Positions 1-5,863 of a stretch of DNA of 5,863 nt are shown piece by piece. This DNA comes from JALXCG01 sp026991065 [NCBI: Gemmatimonadota bacterium] (GTDB lineage: Bacteria > GCA-2686955). Under the pieces are notes generated by a model. That model made no database searches. It worked only from the letters and a program-made list of their open reading frames with translations, and was not told where the DNA came from. The translations under genes and the position numbers were made by a program. Each line of letters starts with the position of its first letter. Position 1 is the first letter of the stretch. The stretch spans positions 1 through 5,863 of the forward strand of contig JALXCG010000451.1 of NCBI GenBank assembly GCA_026991065.1. The letters run 5' to 3'.

Positions 1-1445
1 CGATCATACCAACCGGCTTCGGCAAGCAGCTCCTCCGCCAGTTCGGGATCGTAAGAGAGCGGTTTCACGTCATGGTTGTAGCCGGGTCCGAAATAGCTCT
101 GCGCGCCGGTGACCCGGATTCCCAGTCCGTGGTAATTGGTGCGCAGAAACGAATCCCAATCAAAGGCGTGGCAGAGCGCCTTGCGCACCGCGACATCCTT
201 CAACTGCGGTCGATACAGATTCCAGCCTGTATAACCGTAGGTTCCGGTGTAGAAATAGCCTTTGTAGTAGTTGGAAGTAAACGCCTCGGTCGCGGTGCCC
301 TCGCCGAAATAGTCCTCCGATTTGACCCGCGCGAAGAAGTCCAACTCGCCATTCACCAGCGCCAGGAACGCCGCGTCATCATTGGGAATGTGGCGCCACA
401 CAATGCGGTCGAAATAGCCGCCTTTTTCCGGTGCGTGGTAGTCAAGAAACCGCTCCGCGGTGATCGACTGCGAATCCCATTTGGTGACCTTGTAGGGGCC
501 GAGACCGATCCAATTGGTGTTGTGGGGATTGTTGTTGATATAGTCGCCCAGCTCCGCTTCAGTGAACTTGTGCCCGGCACCGAAATGGGCATGGACCTCG
601 GGGTCGTATTTGCGGTTGTCGGGATCGGTCAAATCGTAGAGATGGCGCGGCAGGATGCACATCGATCCGGGAACATCCAGGGCCTTGAAATACTGGGATG
701 CATAGTAGAACCGGATGGTCCGCGGATCGAGCACCTCCGCGGCGAGAATCTTCTGGTAGCTGAATCGAATCTCGTCGCAGTCCACCGCCGGATTGTTGTA
801 GATATCCCAACTGAAGAAAACATCATCGGCGTCGAAGGGGTGGCCGTCGTGCCACTTCACGTTGCCGGGCAGGTAGAAGGTGAAGACCGTGCCGTATTCA
901 ACGGCGGCGACGTCCGCCGCCGGGACGTGCACCGCTTCCGCGCCCGCCGACTTCGCCCGCGAAACCGGCTTGACATCAAAACCTCCAGCGGCGCTCTTGC
1001 TGATCTTGCCAAAGAGAATGGAGCGCGCGGACTCCCCTTTGCCGATCCGGTGTGCCGTGGAGTAGCGGGCAACCGCCTCCGGCCGCAGAATCAGCTGATC
1101 CTCCTCGTCCCAGCGCTCGCAGAGACTCGGTTTCATCTCCCAGCTTTCCCAGTCCTGGAGCACCAGCTGGTCATGCACCTCATAGGCCATCCAGGTGGAG
1201 ACCGCAGAGTTTTCGATCGCCCGGTTGAGCCCCTCCGGCATGGAGGAGAGATGAACCACCACCTGCCCGCCGTAGGCCGGCTTGGCCGGCTGCGCGCGGT
1301 CGGGGTGGAACTCATCAATCGTCACCGGGCCGGGCCCCACTTCCGGCTCAGCGGTCGCTGCCATGGCGGCGGCGGACCCCAAAAAGATCAAAGCAAAGCA
1401 GGTAGACACAGCGCGGCGGGACCAGCGTGGCGGGAGGAGGTTCAT
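1..1445 (-). CDS. Peptide-type ABC transporter substrate-binding protein (SBP_bac_5 family), C-terminus beyond window
   Basis: I translated this frame by hand from the ATG at 1445: 481 codons run to position 3 with no stop, so the gene leaves the window on the left. An in-frame TAG directly precedes the ATG, so no earlier start is possible. Residues 1-29 form a Sec signal peptide: basic start (RWSRR), hydrophobic core (CFALIFLGSAAA), and an AMA cleavage site before ATAEPE. Family-5 binding-protein hallmarks follow: a GGQVVVHL strand near 59-66, then VKWHDGHPFDADDVFFSW (197-213), the family signature, LGPYKVTKWD (315-324), and VRKALCHAFDW (420-430). These proteins bind oligopeptides, nickel or related solutes in the periplasm and deliver them to an ABC permease; the ligand cannot be told here. 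Usual length is about 530-620 residues, so the end of the C-terminal lobe is missing. About 60 extra residues sit before the signature. No transporter partner is in view. Confidence 0.9.
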   Translation of the reverse strand, partial: MNLLPPRWSRRAVSTCFALIFLGSAAAMAATAEPEVGPGPVTIDEFHPDRAQPAKPAYGGQVVVHLSSMPEGLNRAIENSAVSTWMAYEVHDQLVLQDWESWEMKPSLCERWDEEDQLILRPEAVARYSTAHRIGKGESARSILFGKISKSAAGGFDVKPVSRAKSAGAEAVHVPAADVAAVEYGTVFTFYLPGNVKWHDGHPFDADDVFFSWDIYNNPAVDCDEIRFSYQKILAAEVLDPRTIRFYYASQYFKALDVPGSMCILPRHLYDLTDPDNRKYDPEVHAHFGAGHKFTEAELGDYINNNPHNTNWIGLGPYKVTKWDSQSITAERFLDYHAPEKGGYFDRIVWRHIPNDDAAFLALVNGELDFFARVKSEDYFGEGTATEAFTSNYYKGYFYTGTYGYTGWNLYRPQLKDVAVRKALCHAFDWDSFLRTNYHGLGIRVTGAQSYFGPGYNHDVKPLSYDPELAEELLAEAGWYD

Positions 1446-1564
1446 CTACATCTCGATCCACTTGGGGCGCGGCAGGCGATCGCCGGCCCAGGATTGCCAA
1501 TAACCATGACCCGTCGCTCCGGCGACCGGCCCCCGGAGAGAGCATTCCTCTGCCGGTGCTGCGC

Positions 1565-1592
1565 ATCTTAGCGCAGATGGGGCCGCTCACAA
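1565..1592 (-). promoter_or_regulatory. Candidate sigma70-like promoter for the substrate-binding protein gene
   Basis: Read on the minus strand, TTGTGA (1592-1587) and TAAGAT (1570-1565) are separated by 16 bp, each matching four of six consensus bases. This would give a leader of roughly 110 nt before the ATG at 1445. The -10 box is the exact spacer of a perfect 6-bp inverted repeat (CTGCGC / GCGCAG, 1559-1576), which might be an operator or a leader hairpin. The match is weak. The ribosome site before 1445 is also weak, with only GAG about 7-9 nt upstream. The rest of the 1446-1662 gap shows no coding signal; a small GTCGC/GCGAC stem lies at 1513-1526. Confidence 0.25.
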
Positions 1593-1642
1593 ACCTCGGC
1601 AAACGTGAACCGCCCCGCTCCGCCGGCCGGTTTCCCGCAAAC

Positions 1643-1676
1643 TCCCGGCCCAGCCGGGAAGATCAGGCTTCCCGGC
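1643..1676 (-). terminator. Overlapping GC-rich hairpins at the 3' end of the PEPCK gene
   Basis: A perfect 9-bp inverted repeat, GCCGGGAAG / CTTCCCGGC with a 6-nt loop (1653-1676), encloses the PEPCK stop codon. Its inner arm also belongs to a second perfect 7-bp repeat, TCCCGGC / GCCGGGA with a 3-nt loop (1643-1659). The two stems cannot form together. The position at the end of PEPCK and 200 bp before the next gene suits transcription termination or 3'-end protection. No clear U-run follows (only GTTTGCGGG), so a textbook intrinsic terminator is not shown. Confidence 0.4.
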
Positions 1677-3627
1677 GCAACTGCTCCGGCGTGACCACCG
1701 GACCAAACTGCTCCCGAAGTTCCCGAAGAGCACGCTCCTGCGCCGTCAGAATGGTGAAAAAACGCTCCGGAATGTGCATTTCCTTGCGATAGGCAGTCAT
1801 CTGGAGGTCGATGCGCTCGAAAATCTTGTCAACATAGAGCGAGAACTGCCGGCGATAGAGGTCACGGTCATAGACCTTGTCGATGCGCTCCTTGAACAGG
1901 CGTTCCAGATCTTCGTAGAGCGGCAGATAGCCGATCGGCGCATCCAACGCCCCCACCTCACCGTGAACCCGTCGTTCCAGCCAGGCCAGCCACACCTTGA
2001 CGTCACGCTTCTCGCCCAGCAACTTCGGCGTGCTGCCACCGCGCGCGGCATCGGTCAGAAAATAGTTCATGCCCGCCAGCAGCGGCCGCTTGTCGGCGGC
2101 AATCCTGGAGTTGCCGAAGAAAGCAAACTGCGCGCGCATATTGTCGCCAAGCGATCCCGGAATAAAGGGCGCATTGGCCCAGGGCGCGCGCCGCACACCG
2201 CTCACCCCGACCTCGGTCGCGGTGGACGCCGAGACGATGCAAGCCCCGATCGCCACCCCTTCATCGCTGCTCTTGGCCACCCACACCGGCGGCATGGTAT
2301 CGGCGTCCCGCCCGCTGTAGGTGAAGATCCGGGTCTCCACTCCGGCGGGGTTCTCCGCCTCGGTCGAGTAATTGGAGAGCGCCGAAGCGGTGACCGTGCA
2401 GCGCGCATTGGGATGTGAAACCGGAACCGGCTTGTTCTTCTCGTCGAGTTTTCCCGGCCACCATTCGCCCTGATAATTGACTCCCCGTTGCGGCTCGGGA
2501 TCACCATCTCCGGTCCAGCGCGGCGTATTGTTCTCATCCACGAGGACATTGGAGAAGATCACCTCCGACCCTTCGTTCCGGAGCACCTCCATCAAGTGCG
2601 GATCCCCCTCCCAGTTCACATCCTTGAGAATGCCGAAGATCCCACACTCGGGGTTGATCGAGCGAATCGAACCGTCGTCGGCGATCCAGCACTGGGCCAG
2701 ATCGTCGCCGAGAAAATGATCGCCCGCCATCGCCGTGGTGGTTTTGCCGCAACCGCTCGGCGCCGCCCCCGCACACCAGGTAACGCGCCCGCCGGGCCCT
2801 TCAATCCCGGTCACGAACATGTGCTCGGCCAACTCCAGCCCGCCACCCTCCAGCACCGCCTTGTCGACGGCGAACCGATGGTTGCCTTTCTTCAGCAGCA
2901 GAGTATTACCGGCATAGGTGCAGAAAACGCTGTAGGTGGTCCACCACGCGCGATCCATGAAGATTCGGGCGTTGGGCAGATCCTCGGGGCGGTTTTCGCC
3001 CTCGCTGTGGATGTTGGCGAAGAAGTGGCCGCGGGCCTCCACCTCTTGATCGAACGAGGCGTAGCAGTTGCGATAAAGGATGTAAGCGCTGTGCATCACA
3101 TAGGCGGAGGAGCTGATCTCCAGCGCTGGATTGGAGGCCGGTGCCCCGACCGGACCGCGCGAGAAGAAACCGACATACATCGTGCGCCCGCGCATGACCC
3201 CGACCATGCTCTCCCGAATCACCTCCAGGGCAGTATGGCGCACCATGTTCTTGCCGAGCGTACTGACCAATTCGCCATCATTGATGATGTAGAAGGTGTG
3301 GTCCACCAGGCGCCCCTGCTCCTCCTTGAGGTCAAAGTGGACCGTATGGCGATCGATCGCCAGCGGCTTCTCCTCGCCGCGTTCCAGAGCCGCCTGGCGA
3401 ATCGCCTCCAGATCTTCCGCCGATCCCGTGCTGACAAAGACCCGTTCCGGCTGGCACATCGCAATCGCATTGGCAATCTTGATCAACGCCTCCGGGTGGT
3501 GGATCGCCCGGATGCGCGCCAGGTGGGTCGCATCCAACTTCTCTTCAAAAAGAGCCTGGGCGGCTTCAACACTGTTAATCTCGCCAATCTCGGCAACGAT
3601 ATCGCAGCCGCTCTTACGCTCGAGCAT
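1663..3627 (-). CDS. pckG: Phosphoenolpyruvate carboxykinase, GTP-dependent family
   Basis: The 654-residue protein converts oxaloacetate plus GTP to phosphoenolpyruvate, GDP and CO2, the cytoplasmic first step of gluconeogenesis. Visible hallmarks of the GTP family, in order: [19 protein letters not shown] (145-163), the substrate-region motif; KK at 246-247 and AEHM with His269, expected Mn2+ ligands; the P-loop [12 protein letters not shown] (289-300) with the family's reactive Cys293 and Lys295; GDDLA (307-311) with metal ligand Asp309; [10 protein letters not shown] (324-333); [11 protein letters not shown] (405-415); and an S-x-S/T-A-T-E mobile-lid segment near 466-472. The ATP-type family lacks this Cys-containing P-loop. 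The P-loop and the NYFLTD region near 521 look closer to the variant I associate with archaea and some bacteria than to the vertebrate form. It is slightly longer than the usual 590-630 residues. The ATG at 3627 has GGGAGA six bases upstream. It faces msrB divergently and is followed 217 bp later by the binding-protein gene. Confidence 0.95.
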   Translation of the reverse strand: MLERKSGCDIVAEIGEINSVEAAQALFEEKLDATHLARIRAIHHPEALIKIANAIAMCQPERVFVSTGSAEDLEAIRQAALERGEEKPLAIDRHTVHFDLKEEQGRLVDHTFYIINDGELVSTLGKNMVRHTALEVIRESMVGVMRGRTMYVGFFSRGPVGAPASNPALEISSSAYVMHSAYILYRNCYASFDQEVEARGHFFANIHSEGENRPEDLPNARIFMDRAWWTTYSVFCTYAGNTLLLKKGNHRFAVDKAVLEGGGLELAEHMFVTGIEGPGGRVTWCAGAAPSGCGKTTTAMAGDHFLGDDLAQCWIADDGSIRSINPECGIFGILKDVNWEGDPHLMEVLRNEGSEVIFSNVLVDENNTPRWTGDGDPEPQRGVNYQGEWWPGKLDEKNKPVPVSHPNARCTVTASALSNYSTEAENPAGVETRIFTYSGRDADTMPPVWVAKSSDEGVAIGACIVSASTATEVGVSGVRRAPWANAPFIPGSLGDNMRAQFAFFGNSRIAADKRPLLAGMNYFLTDAARGGSTPKLLGEKRDVKVWLAWLERRVHGEVGALDAPIGYLPLYEDLERLFKERIDKVYDRDLYRRQFSLYVDKIFERIDLQMTAYRKEMHIPERFFTILTAQERALRELREQFGPVVTPEQLRREA

Positions 3628-3633
3628 ACTTCG

Positions 3634-3639
3634 TCTCCC
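3634..3639 (-). promoter_or_regulatory. Ribosome binding site of PEPCK
   Basis: GGGAGA on the minus strand lies six bases before the ATG at 3627. It is the best Shine-Dalgarno match of the observed starts and supports that start codon. Confidence 0.6.
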
Positions 3640-3745
3640 GGATCTGAATCCGTGGCGCTCCAGAGAAAACTCCCCTGGATGAGCCCCTGTCTCTCAGCCA
3701 ACGGCGTGAGGAGTTCGGGTGGTGGTACAAATACAGTTTCATCGC

Positions 3746-3775
3746 ATCATAAAAAATGCGCCGCTCCATTGTCTA
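3746..3775 (-). promoter_or_regulatory. Candidate sigma70-like promoter of PEPCK
   Basis: On the minus strand TAGACA (3775-3770) and TATGAT (3751-3746) are spaced 18 bp apart, each matching five of six consensus bases. The site lies in an AT-rich island within GC-rich DNA. Transcription would start near 3739, giving a leader of about 110 nt. A 5-bp inverted repeat, CGCAT / ATGCG (3743-3760), spans the -10 box. A small stem, TCCAG / CTGGA (3659-3679), lies in the leader upstream of the ribosome site. Control of PEPCK at this promoter is plausible, but no known regulator site was recognised. Confidence 0.5.
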
Positions 3776-3779
3776 GTCT

Positions 3780-3792
3780 GAACGATCCGTTC
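3780..3792. promoter_or_regulatory. Short palindrome between the divergent promoters, possible operator
   Basis: GAACG-ATC-CGTTC is a perfect 5-bp inverted repeat with a 3-bp centre. It lies just upstream of the PEPCK -35 box (3770-3775) and just upstream of the msrB -10-like box (3798-3803), where a shared regulator could act on both. A repeat this short can occur by chance. Confidence 0.25.
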
Positions 3793-3797
3793 TGGAA

Positions 3798-3803
3798 TAT
3801 AAA
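3798..3803 (+). promoter_or_regulatory. Candidate -10 element for msrB
   Basis: TATAAA matches five of six bases of the -10 consensus and sits about 115 bp before the msrB start at 3919. No good -35 hexamer is found 16-18 bp upstream (GTCTGA at 16 bp is poor), so activator help or another sigma factor would be needed. It is back to back with the PEPCK promoter. The rest of 3804-3918 shows no other signal I can support. Confidence 0.3.
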
Positions 3804-3918
3804 TGCCTCCATGGCTTGCAGTTTCCCGCCGTGCCCGGAACTCTGGTCCAACCCGTGGTTGCGCAAGACTTCCAAATCACGCGGCAGAGGACCACCGAAT
3901 GTCCGAAGATGGGCAACC

Positions 3919-4539
3919 ATGCTCAATACTCACATCCTCTTCCAATCGCGTTCACTGCCGCGCCGCGCCGGGCGTCGCGGCGCCCCGCTGATCTGCGCCG
4001 CGCTCCTTGCCGCCGGCTGCAGCCGCGGTGTCGCCACCCCACCCGCATCATCGCCGGAGACCCGAACCATGTCCTCCCGCTCCAACGACCCCAAAGCAAG
4101 CCTCAGCGATCTACAGTATCGCGTCACGCAACTCTGTGGCACCGAGCCCCCATTCAACAACGCCTACTGGAACAACAAGCGCCCCGGCATCTACGTCGAC
4201 GTGGTCTCCGGTGAGCCCCTCTTTACGTCGCTGGACAAATACGATTCCGGCTCCGGCTGGCCCAGCTTCACCCGGCCACTGAACGCCGCCGCGGTCAAGG
4301 AGAAGCCGGACCACTCCCTCGGCCACACCCGCACCGAAGTGCGCAGTTCCCGCGCTGATTCCCACCTCGGTCACGTCTTCCCGGACGGTCCCGGCCCCAC
4401 CGGGCTGCGCTACTGCATCAACTCCGCCGCTCTGCGCTTCATCCCGGTCGACTCGCTCGAAGCCGAGGGCTATGGCGAGTTCCGCGCGCTCTTCGACAAC
4501 AACGCCGCGGACACCGGCGCGGACAGCGCTCCGGAGTAG
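3919..4539 (+). CDS. msrB: Peptide-methionine (R)-S-oxide reductase MsrB, predicted lipoprotein
   Basis: The 206-residue protein reduces the R form of methionine sulfoxide in oxidised proteins. Residues 1-33 form a lipoprotein signal (RRAGRR, then [13 protein letters not shown]) with lipobox Cys34, followed by a Ser/Pro-rich linker to about 60. The MsrB domain spans 61-186: [13 protein letters not shown] (67-79), [11 protein letters not shown] (107-117), [20 protein letters not shown] (138-157) and RYCIN (164-168) with catalytic Cys166. The two zinc CxxC pairs are absent (YVDVVSGE at 92-99 and SSRA at 143-146), as in the non-zinc class seen in the Neisseria PilB MsrB domain. The usual recycling cysteine is Ser112; Cys73 is the only other cysteine in the domain. 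The ATG at 3919 is chosen because it gives a complete lipoprotein signal, though its ribosome site is poor. The location would be the periplasm, membrane-anchored, repairing exported proteins. It diverges from PEPCK and converges on the GH92 gene. Confidence 0.93.
   Translation: MLNTHILFQSRSLPRRAGRRGAPLICAALLAAGCSRGVATPPASSPETRTMSSRSNDPKASLSDLQYRVTQLCGTEPPFNNAYWNNKRPGIYVDVVSGEPLFTSLDKYDSGSGWPSFTRPLNAAAVKEKPDHSLGHTRTEVRSSRADSHLGHVFPDGPGPTGLRYCINSAALRFIPVDSLEAEGYGEFRALFDNNAADTGADSAPE
4056..4071 (+). promoter_or_regulatory. Possible internal ribosome site and second start of msrB
   Basis: GGAGA (4056-4060) lies eight bases before an in-frame ATG at 4069 (Met51). This is a better Shine-Dalgarno arrangement than the one before the annotated start at 3919. 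Starting here would remove the signal peptide and lipobox and leave a 156-residue protein carrying the whole MsrB domain, a normal length for cytoplasmic MsrB. Confidence 0.3.
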
Positions 4540-4549
4540 CGCGAGCGCC
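4516..4549. other. Nested GC-rich inverted repeats between convergent genes, possible bidirectional terminator
   Basis: An outer GGCGC / GCGCC pair (4516-4520, 4545-4549) encloses an inner GCGCT / AGCGC pair (4526-4530, 4538-4542). The structure covers the msrB stop codon and ends 6 bp from the GH92 stop. The gap between the convergent genes is only 16 bp, so a shared terminator is expected about here. There is no T-run on either side, so the call is weak. Confidence 0.2.
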
Positions 4550-4555
4550 GCCTCC

Positions 4556-5863
4556 TCACCGCCCCCAGCCGGAAGGTCGCGGTCCCATCCAGAGTTCCAA
4601 CCTCCCGCCGGACACCAGGTCGGCATGCTCCAGGTGCGGTCGCGTCCACTCCTCTCCATTCAGCTCCGCCGCCTGAATGTAGTAGTTGCCCGGACCGGCG
4701 TCGTGCGCAACCACCTCGAAATCCCCTTCGCGAAGATGCAGCAGGGCCCGCGGAAATAGCGGCGACCCGATCCAGTAATCGGTGCTGCCCGCCACCGGAT
4801 AGATCCCCAGCGCGGAGAAGACGTACCAGGCCGAGAGCGTGCCGTAATCATCGTTGCCGTCCAGCCCCCCGGCCCCGGTCCCATATTTGGTCCGCATCAC
4901 CCAGCGTGCCCACTTCTGCGTCAGATCGGGCCGACCTGCGTCATTGAACAGATAGACAGCGTGGATATCCGGCTCATTCCCATGCCAATAGTAGGCATCG
5001 GGAAGCAGCGTGTCGGGCCGCCGTGTCGAGCGCCGGAAGAACGCCCCCAGGCGGCGCACAAAGCGCTCTTCCGACCCGAAGAGCCGCACCAATCCGGCGC
5101 TGTCGTGCGGCACCATCCAACGCCACTGCCACCCATCCCCCTCCACAAATTGCGGATCGAAAGGCCATGTCGGCAGAAGCGGTTCCACCCAGGAGCCATC
5201 GCTGTAGCGGCCGCGGAAAAAGCGCCGTTCCGGATCCCATACGTGCTCGTAGTTCCGCCCCCGCGCGGCGAAGATCTCCGCGTCATCCGCGTATCCAAGC
5301 GCCGCCGCCAGATTGCCGATCGCCCAGTCATCGAGCGCGAACTCCAGGGTCTTCGACGCCCCCTCGTCGACCCGATCCTCGGGGCAATAGCCCAGTTCCA
5401 CATAATCCTCAATCCCGCTGCGTCCCCCATGCGGCCGCGGCTCCAACGCGTGGCGCCGCATCGCCGCATAAGCGGCCTCAACATCGAAATCCGTCAGCCC
5501 TTTCAGATAAGCATCGGCGATCACCACATCGCTGTGGGTGCCGATCATCCCGCCGGTGTAGCCGATCATGTGCGCCCATTTCGGCAGATCCCCACCCTGC
5601 TCCAGCATCGCCACCATCGAGCGCACCACATCCTGCTCGCGCGCCGGCGCCAGCAGCGCCAGCAGCGGCGCCTGGGTCCGAAACGTATCCCAGAGCGACA
5701 GATCACTGTAATAGTGCCACCCCTCGGCGACATGCACCTGCCGGTCGAACCCCAGATAGCGCCCCCCCTCCTCGCTCAACTCGGTCGGCGCGATCTGCGC
5801 GTGGTAGAGCGCCGTGCGAAAGATCGTGCGCTGCTCCTCGCTGCCCCCCTCGATCTCCACCAC
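4556..5863 (-). CDS. Glycoside hydrolase family 92 (alpha-mannosidase type), N-terminus beyond window
   Basis: The last 435 residues are in the window. GH92 enzymes are Ca2+-dependent, inverting exo-alpha-mannosidases that trim mannose from glycans such as N-glycans. The visible part is the (alpha/alpha)6 catalytic domain. Residues below count from the first codon in the window. Hallmarks in order: LSLWDTFRTQAPLL (55-68); GYTGGMIGTHSDVVIADAY (101-119); WHGNEP (293-298), with Glu297 in the position of the general acid; and GNDDYGTLSAWYVFSALG (336-353), where Asp339 is the likely catalytic base region, followed by YWIGSPLF (363-370). GH92 proteins usually exceed 700 residues, so the N-terminal beta-sandwich and any signal peptide lie to the right of the window. 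The GTG at the edge (5863) is internal, not a credible start. The specific linkage and whether it is secreted cannot be read here. It converges on msrB with a 16-bp gap. Confidence 0.92.
   Translation of the reverse strand: MVEIEGGSEEQRTIFRTALYHAQIAPTELSEEGGRYLGFDRQVHVAEGWHYYSDLSLWDTFRTQAPLLALLAPAREQDVVRSMVAMLEQGGDLPKWAHMIGYTGGMIGTHSDVVIADAYLKGLTDFDVEAAYAAMRRHALEPRPHGGRSGIEDYVELGYCPEDRVDEGASKTLEFALDDWAIGNLAAALGYADDAEIFAARGRNYEHVWDPERRFFRGRYSDGSWVEPLLPTWPFDPQFVEGDGWQWRWMVPHDSAGLVRLFGSEERFVRRLGAFFRRSTRRPDTLLPDAYYWHGNEPDIHAVYLFNDAGRPDLTQKWARWVMRTKYGTGAGGLDGNDDYGTLSAWYVFSALGIYPVAGSTDYWIGSPLFPRALLHLREGDFEVVAHDAGPGNYYIQAAELNGEEWTRPHLEHADLVSGGRLELWMGPRPSGWGR

Noticed and set aside
72-1571. Long rightward open frame (499 codons) opposite the binding-protein gene
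   Set aside because: Its translation shows no recognisable domain, while the opposite strand encodes a clear family-5 binding protein with a signal peptide. Long antisense frames are common in GC-rich genes.
2488-3918. Open frame running antisense through PEPCK and joining msrB in frame, suggesting a 683-residue fusion
   Set aside because: The upstream part is the reverse complement of PEPCK and resembles no protein domain. The msrB lipoprotein signal starting at 3919 would be buried inside the fusion.
3811-3918. Earlier in-frame msrB start at ATG 3811
   Set aside because: It would add 36 residues before the signal peptide and lies at about the predicted transcription start, so there is no room for a ribosome site.
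4111-4659. Leftward 182-codon frame opposite msrB and overlapping the GH92 end
   Set aside because: It is low-complexity Gly/Ala/Val/Arg sequence antisense to a well-supported gene, with no recognisable motif.
5764-5770. Run of seven C (and another of six near 5845) in the GH92 gene as a possible frameshift site
   Set aside because: The GH92 frame reads through both runs with sensible family sequence on each side, so there is no sign of a frameshift or sequencing error.
1-5863. Search for a novel multi-gene system, mobile element, CRISPR or defence locus
   Set aside because: All four genes belong to known housekeeping or catabolic families. No terminal repeats, direct-repeat arrays, integrase-like or toxin-antitoxin-like genes were found.

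Overview
The window is high-GC bacterial DNA with four protein-coding genes. Three read leftward: a peptide-type ABC substrate-binding protein cut by the left edge, a GTP-type phosphoenolpyruvate carboxykinase (PEPCK), and a GH92 glycoside hydrolase cut by the right edge. One reads rightward: a lipoprotein-type methionine sulfoxide reductase B (MsrB). Signal peptides, a lipobox and the mix of families suggest a Gram-negative bacterium outside the classical model groups. GH92 enzymes and this style of family-5 binding protein are common in Bacteroidota, Planctomycetota, Verrucomicrobiota and Acidobacteriota-like lineages. No marker gene is present, so the phylum is left open. No tRNA, rRNA, CRISPR array, insertion sequence or phage gene was seen.

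Layout from left to right. Positions 1-1445 (minus) hold the N-terminal 481 residues of a secreted SBP_bac_5 protein. Positions 1446-1662 are an intergenic gap with a weak candidate promoter for that gene. A set of overlapping GC-rich inverted repeats spans the PEPCK stop codon (1643-1676). Positions 1663-3627 (minus) are a complete 654-residue PEPCK. Positions 3628-3918 are a divergent control region: a good sigma70-like promoter faces PEPCK, a -10-like box faces msrB, and a short palindrome lies between them. Positions 3919-4539 (plus) are msrB. It ends 16 bp from the stop codon of the convergent GH92 gene (4556-5863, minus).

Working together: PEPCK is the entry step of gluconeogenesis, a peptide-importer binding protein supplies amino acids that feed it, and a GH92 enzyme trims mannose from glycans. 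This fits a heterotroph scavenging peptides and glycoprotein sugars. That link is inference; the gaps and opposing orientations argue against a single operon. I see no new multi-gene system. The points most worth a second look are the MsrB active-site pattern (no zinc cysteines, serine at the usual recycling cysteine, an alternative cysteine nearby), a possible second msrB start with a better ribosome site that would give a cytoplasmic form, the altered guanine-pocket region of PEPCK, and the divergent promoter region.
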